Assembly: GCF_900109655.1 (NCBI RefSeq)
Contig: NZ_FOAT01000004.1
Coordinates: 204,463 to 268,462 of the forward strand
Origin: Hominimerdicola alba
GTDB lineage: Bacteria > Bacillota > Clostridia > Oscillospirales > Ruminococcaceae
DNA length: 64,000 nt
Direction: 5' to 3'
In this document: in pieces, positions 61,306 through 64,000 of the stretch
How the letters are laid out: every line of letters starts with the position of its first letter
How positions within the stretch are numbered: the stretch's first letter is position 1
Notes under the pieces: generated by a model
What the model saw: the letters and a program-made list of their open reading frames with translations, nothing else
What the model was told of the DNA's origin: nothing
Database searches by the model: none
Made by a program: the position numbers and the translations under genes

Positions 61306-61318
61306 GCGGTGAGCGGCA

Positions 61319-61855
61319 ATGTCAATGGAAAGTGCGGAGAAAGACCTGGAATATGTGATGGATAAATACGGAAGGACTGTGAACGGCATTATCTGCTCGA
61401 TGCTCAGGTCACATTCGGAAAGAGATGATCTTTTTCAGGAGGTGTTCCTGCTGTACTATACAAAGGAACTTCATTTCGAAGACGAAGGAGCGCGGCGCTC
61501 GTGGCTTATACGCACAGCACTGAACCTTTGTCGGTCGGCGAACCGTTCGCCGTGGAATCTGCTTCGTAGCGGAGAGGAATTCGATCCGTACAGCGTGGTA
61601 GACACCGAAAGTCTTTCGGAAGATACCGGGCTGTGGCAAAAAGTATGTGGGCTTAAAGAAAAATACCGACTGCCGGTGTATCTGCATTATTTTGAGGGAC
61701 TTTCGCTGGCGGAGGTAGCAGAGATCATGCAGACAAGCGAAGCAGCGGTGAAAATGCGGCTCAAAAGAGCAAGAGAAAAACTCAAAATTGAACTTACTAA
61801 AAATGATGATTCAGAAACGGAGGCGGCAGTAAATGAAAAAAGAGAATATATCTGA
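61319..61855 (+). CDS. ECF-type RNA polymerase sigma factor
   Basis: A 178-residue sigma-70-family protein with AAAGGCGGTGAG ribosome site. Region 2 (~10-75; VNGIICSMLRSHSERDDLFQEVFLLYYTKELHFEDEGARRSWLIRTALNLC) and region 4 (~105-160; LPVYLHYFEGLSLAEVAEIMQTSEAAVKMRLKRAREKLK) are present with no region 3 or large C-terminal domain. Its end overlaps the next gene by 23 bases, the usual sigma/anti-sigma arrangement. Target promoters are unknown. Confidence 0.93.
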   Translation: MSMESAEKDLEYVMDKYGRTVNGIICSMLRSHSERDDLFQEVFLLYYTKELHFEDEGARRSWLIRTALNLCRSANRSPWNLLRSGEEFDPYSVVDTESLSEDTGLWQKVCGLKEKYRLPVYLHYFEGLSLAEVAEIMQTSEAAVKMRLKRAREKLKIELTKNDDSETEAAVNEKREYI

Positions 61856-63044
61856 AATTCGCCGCAGCCTTGAACCGTCCGCAGAAATGAAACGCCGCGT
61901 TATGGAACGTGCGGCAAAGCTTGAAGCGGGCAGAAAGACCTTCGGCAATGAAAAGACAACAGCGGATAGCAGCACAATAGCTGCATTCGGCACAAAAGAG
62001 AAAAAGGAGCAAAATACAATGAGTGTAAACAGATCAGAAATAATTAAGGTAAAAAGCCATCTTCCCGCAGCGGTGATCTCAGTCGCAGCTTGCGCAGCTG
62101 TCGTAATCGGTATAGCAGCTGTCAATATGAACGATAAGAATCCAAAGCCTCTCCCGACGACAAGTCAGGACAGCATGACCACAGACGATCAGACCGTCAC
62201 CAAAGATGAAGAACTTTCTCCGGAAGATGTGATGACCGTGACCGAAAGTGACGGAAGCACTTTCACGATCACAGATAAAGACAGGATAGCGGCTATTGAC
62301 GCGATAGTCGAAAAGACCAAAAAGTGCCATATCTGGTATGGCGAAGCCGTTCCGACCGAACGTACTTTAGAATATTATGTTGACGGAAAACAGCGCATTG
62401 TCGAGATCAGTGGAGAACAGCTCAGCACGTATCATCCGGACAGTGAACCTCACCCTGAAATTTGCTGGGTAGTCACTGTTGACGGCGAATCATATGCTCT
62501 ATGCGAGTTTACTCCCGATGAACCATATTATCAATTGTACTATTCGACCCAAAAGGGCGGCAACCTGACTTTCAGGAAACAGAATAATAAAAATAATGAC
62601 AGCAATAATGAAGACGACTTTTATGATGACCCGTTTGATGAAGAATACCATAACGAAGAGGCTGCCCGTAAGCTAAAAAGTATTATTGATGATATACGTA
62701 AGAACAGTACGCCGCAGTATGAAACAGAGAACCTGTATTATTATTATGAAGAACACTTGCCATCAGGGGATGATTGTCGTGCTGATTGTTCCTTCAAGCT
62801 GGACGGAAATTACTACGATATCGAACTGTACTGGGATTCCGATCTGATACGTCTTGATGTTTGTGAATGGCGCGACGGCAAAGATCTTACTTTACTGTAT
62901 AAAGACACACAGAATTGGATAGCCGAATTTGATGAAGTATTTGGCTCGCTGACTGATGTACCTGATGAATTCGGAGCACAGCCAGAAGAAACCGAAGAAC
63001 TTGAGTGGTTTGGAGAAGAAGACACAGGATTCGGCGCACAGTAA
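61833..63044 (+). CDS. Membrane anti-sigma factor with extracellular domain, cut short by an in-frame stop
   Basis: A 403-residue protein. The cytoplasmic N-terminus (~1-70; ISEIRRSLEPSAEMKRRVMERAAKLEAG) should bind the sigma factor. One helix (HLPAAVISVAACAAVVIGIAAV) leads to a long acidic extracellular part (~95-403). An internal AAAGGAGC plus ATG at 62031-62033 could start a shorter form at the residue where the left copy has a separate gene. The TAA at 63042 is in frame with a PASTA-containing continuation up to 63617, so the natural product may have been ~590 residues. Confidence 0.78.
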   Translation: MKKENISEIRRSLEPSAEMKRRVMERAAKLEAGRKTFGNEKTTADSSTIAAFGTKEKKEQNTMSVNRSEIIKVKSHLPAAVISVAACAAVVIGIAAVNMNDKNPKPLPTTSQDSMTTDDQTVTKDEELSPEDVMTVTESDGSTFTITDKDRIAAIDAIVEKTKKCHIWYGEAVPTERTLEYYVDGKQRIVEISGEQLSTYHPDSEPHPEICWVVTVDGESYALCEFTPDEPYYQLYYSTQKGGNLTFRKQNNKNNDSNNEDDFYDDPFDEEYHNEEAARKLKSIIDDIRKNSTPQYETENLYYYYEEHLPSGDDCRADCSFKLDGNYYDIELYWDSDLIRLDVCEWRDGKDLTLLYKDTQNWIAEFDEVFGSLTDVPDEFGAQPEETEELEWFGEEDTGFGAQ

Positions 63045-63062
63045 GATGAACTTTCTGATGAT

Positions 63063-63617
63063 ATGGTCAAGATACCTGAACTTTTTGAACTGACAGAGGA
63101 ACAGGCTGTTGCCGCACTTAAAGAAGCCGGTCTGAACTGCCTGATCAGATACAATTTTGATTCTACGAAAAAAGGCTATGTCAGCTCATATTACGGCGAT
63201 CCCGACACAGATAATTATGTAAAAAAGGGAACATATATCGCTGTGGATATATCACTGGGAGAATATGACGGACCCATTGAAATGGTAAAACCTGAATTCG
63301 CAACTTGGTATTATCCTACTAAGGAAAGCGAACTGAAAGTGCCTGTCCCTGACGTTCTGAGCGGTTCGTATACTTTTAACATTTACTTCGGAACAGATCC
63401 TGAGTACACAACTACAACAGATGATATAAATGGCGTTAAAAACATCACATTAGATGTAAATGCCAGTGACAAAGAACGGTTCGTTGTTTACGCAAAGAAA
63501 AACAACTCAGCTGAAGAAAACCTTATCCGATATGCGACCTATGAGTTCGATTATACAGCCGAGACATGGACTCTGATCGGCGAACTCAACACCGACGAAC
63601 TTCTCAGAGCAAAATAA
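63063..63617 (+). CDS. PASTA-domain protein, probably the detached C-terminus of the anti-sigma factor
   Basis: A 184-residue frame beginning MVKIPELFELTEEQAVAALKEAGLNC, a classic PASTA domain (~1-65) as found in wall-sensing kinases and penicillin-binding proteins, followed by a ~115-residue beta-rich domain (TFNIYFGTDPEYTTT). It has no signal peptide and no ribosome site before the ATG, and lies in the same frame as the preceding gene, six codons after its stop. That argues for a single ancestral gene with a nonsense mutation. If expressed alone it would remain in the cytoplasm, where PASTA has no known role. Confidence 0.65.
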   Translation: MVKIPELFELTEEQAVAALKEAGLNCLIRYNFDSTKKGYVSSYYGDPDTDNYVKKGTYIAVDISLGEYDGPIEMVKPEFATWYYPTKESELKVPVPDVLSGSYTFNIYFGTDPEYTTTTDDINGVKNITLDVNASDKERFVVYAKKNNSAEENLIRYATYEFDYTAETWTLIGELNTDELLRAK

Positions 63618-63642
63618 ATAAACGAATAGCTATTGCAGAGTG

Positions 63643-64000
63643 GAGTCTATCCTAAAATTTGTGTAAACCTCTGAAGTAGTGTATAATAGAAGAGACACTA
63701 CTTTGGAGGTTTTAATTATGAGCAGAAGACGAAGAAATGAAACAGAAGAGCAGCGAGCAAGAAGAGAGCTAATAAGTGATTTTCTTTCGGCAGCGAATAT
63801 TCAGAGCATGGACGATATTCAGGAACTTTTCAAGGAGGCACTTGCCGGATTTATGGAAGGTAGCCTTGAATCAGAGCTTGATTCCGAGCTTGGATACGAG
63901 CCGTATGACGTTAAGAACAAGGCTACCGACAACAGTCGTAACGGTCACAGCAAGAAAACTCTTCGTACCAGTATGGGTAAGGTTGATATTGAAGTTCCTC
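63643..64000 (+). mobile_element. Left end of an IS256-family insertion sequence
   Basis: The boundary is approximate: GAGTCTATCCTAAAATTTGT is typical of IS256-family terminal repeats, which carry a TTGTGTAAA-like stretch. TTGTGT (63659) - 17 bases - TATAAT (63682-63687) would drive the transposase. AAGTAGTG (63674-63681) and CACTACTT (63696-63703) form an inverted repeat around the -10. The right end is beyond the window. Confidence 0.75.
63718..64000 (+). CDS. IS256-family (mutator-type) transposase, N-terminal part
   Basis: The first ~94 residues are present, running off the right edge. IQELFKEALAGFMEGSLESELDSELGY...NSRNGHSKKTLRTSMGKVDIEVP is the conserved N-terminal region of mutator/IS256 transposases. 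GGAGG lies nine bases before the ATG. The catalytic DDE residues lie outside the window, so intactness cannot be judged. Confidence 0.92.
   Translation, partial: MSRRRRNETEEQRARRELISDFLSAANIQSMDDIQELFKEALAGFMEGSLESELDSELGYEPYDVKNKATDNSRNGHSKKTLRTSMGKVDIEVP

Noticed and set aside
1..64000. CRISPR array, tRNA or rRNA genes
   Set aside because: No regularly spaced repeats and no cloverleaf or rRNA-like conserved stretches were noticed on reading; a dedicated search was not possible.

Overview
The window looks like a chromosomal piece of a fibre-degrading rumen or gut Ruminococcus (R. albus / R. flavefaciens type, Clostridia). The evidence is type I dockerins, CBM22 modules placed N-terminal to dockerins, GH5/GH43/CE1 enzymes with signal peptides, strong AAGGAGG-like ribosome sites, Gram-positive TTGACA-17-TATAAT promoters, BspA-like surface repeats and an Ala/Gly-rich coding style in an AT-rich background. 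The species is inferred; no rRNA or tRNA is present to confirm it.

Layout. 0-2.4 kb: end of an SDR gene, an iron-type alcohol dehydrogenase and a guanine-deaminase-like gene. 2.4-4.7 kb: a BspA-like surface protein and a decayed phage fragment. 4.7-10.7 kb: AraC regulator divergent from a GH5-dockerin cellulase with a folded leader, then a GH43 arabinanase-dockerin. 10.9-15.3 kb: a sugar-sensor diguanylate cyclase and a THF-riboswitch folT-folC operon, followed by a parS-like palindrome. 15.4-20 kb: CBM22-dockerin-GH43-CBM6 and a GH5 endoglucanase. 20.1-25.6 kb: a minus-strand locus of a substrate-binding protein, permease, ATPase, a CooS-like carbon monoxide dehydrogenase and two small membrane proteins. 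25.9-30.1 kb: a YibE/F pair and a zinc-uptake locus. 30.3-35 kb: three more GGDEF proteins. 35.3-40.3 kb: surface proteins and a type IV prepilin. 40.5-54 kb: hemicellulose cluster (two CE1 esterases, two GH43 enzymes, a DUF4874/DUF4832 protein, a DUF285-repeat protein). 54.4-58.7 kb: IS66 remnant, MATE exporter, large BspA-like protein. 59-63.6 kb: an ECF sigma/anti-sigma locus and a damaged duplicate of it, with a VanW protein. The right edge holds the start of an IS256-family element.

How it fits together. Secreted enzymes for cellulose, arabinan and arabinoxylan (main chains plus arabinosyl and acyl decorations) sit among adhesin-like proteins, a pilin, and four predicted diguanylate cyclases, two of which have LacI-type sugar-binding domains in place of a DNA-binding head. 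This suggests carbohydrate sensing coupled to c-di-GMP and adhesion (inference). The secreted proteins split cleanly into two classes: those with a dockerin, and those ending in a shared ~85-residue FN3-like module; none has both. The most unusual metabolic locus is the CODH-like gene, which has a His-rich N-terminus and Asp in place of one expected C-cluster cysteine, and lies beside a NitT/TauT-type transporter with no CooC, CooF, hydrogenase or acetyl-CoA synthase genes.
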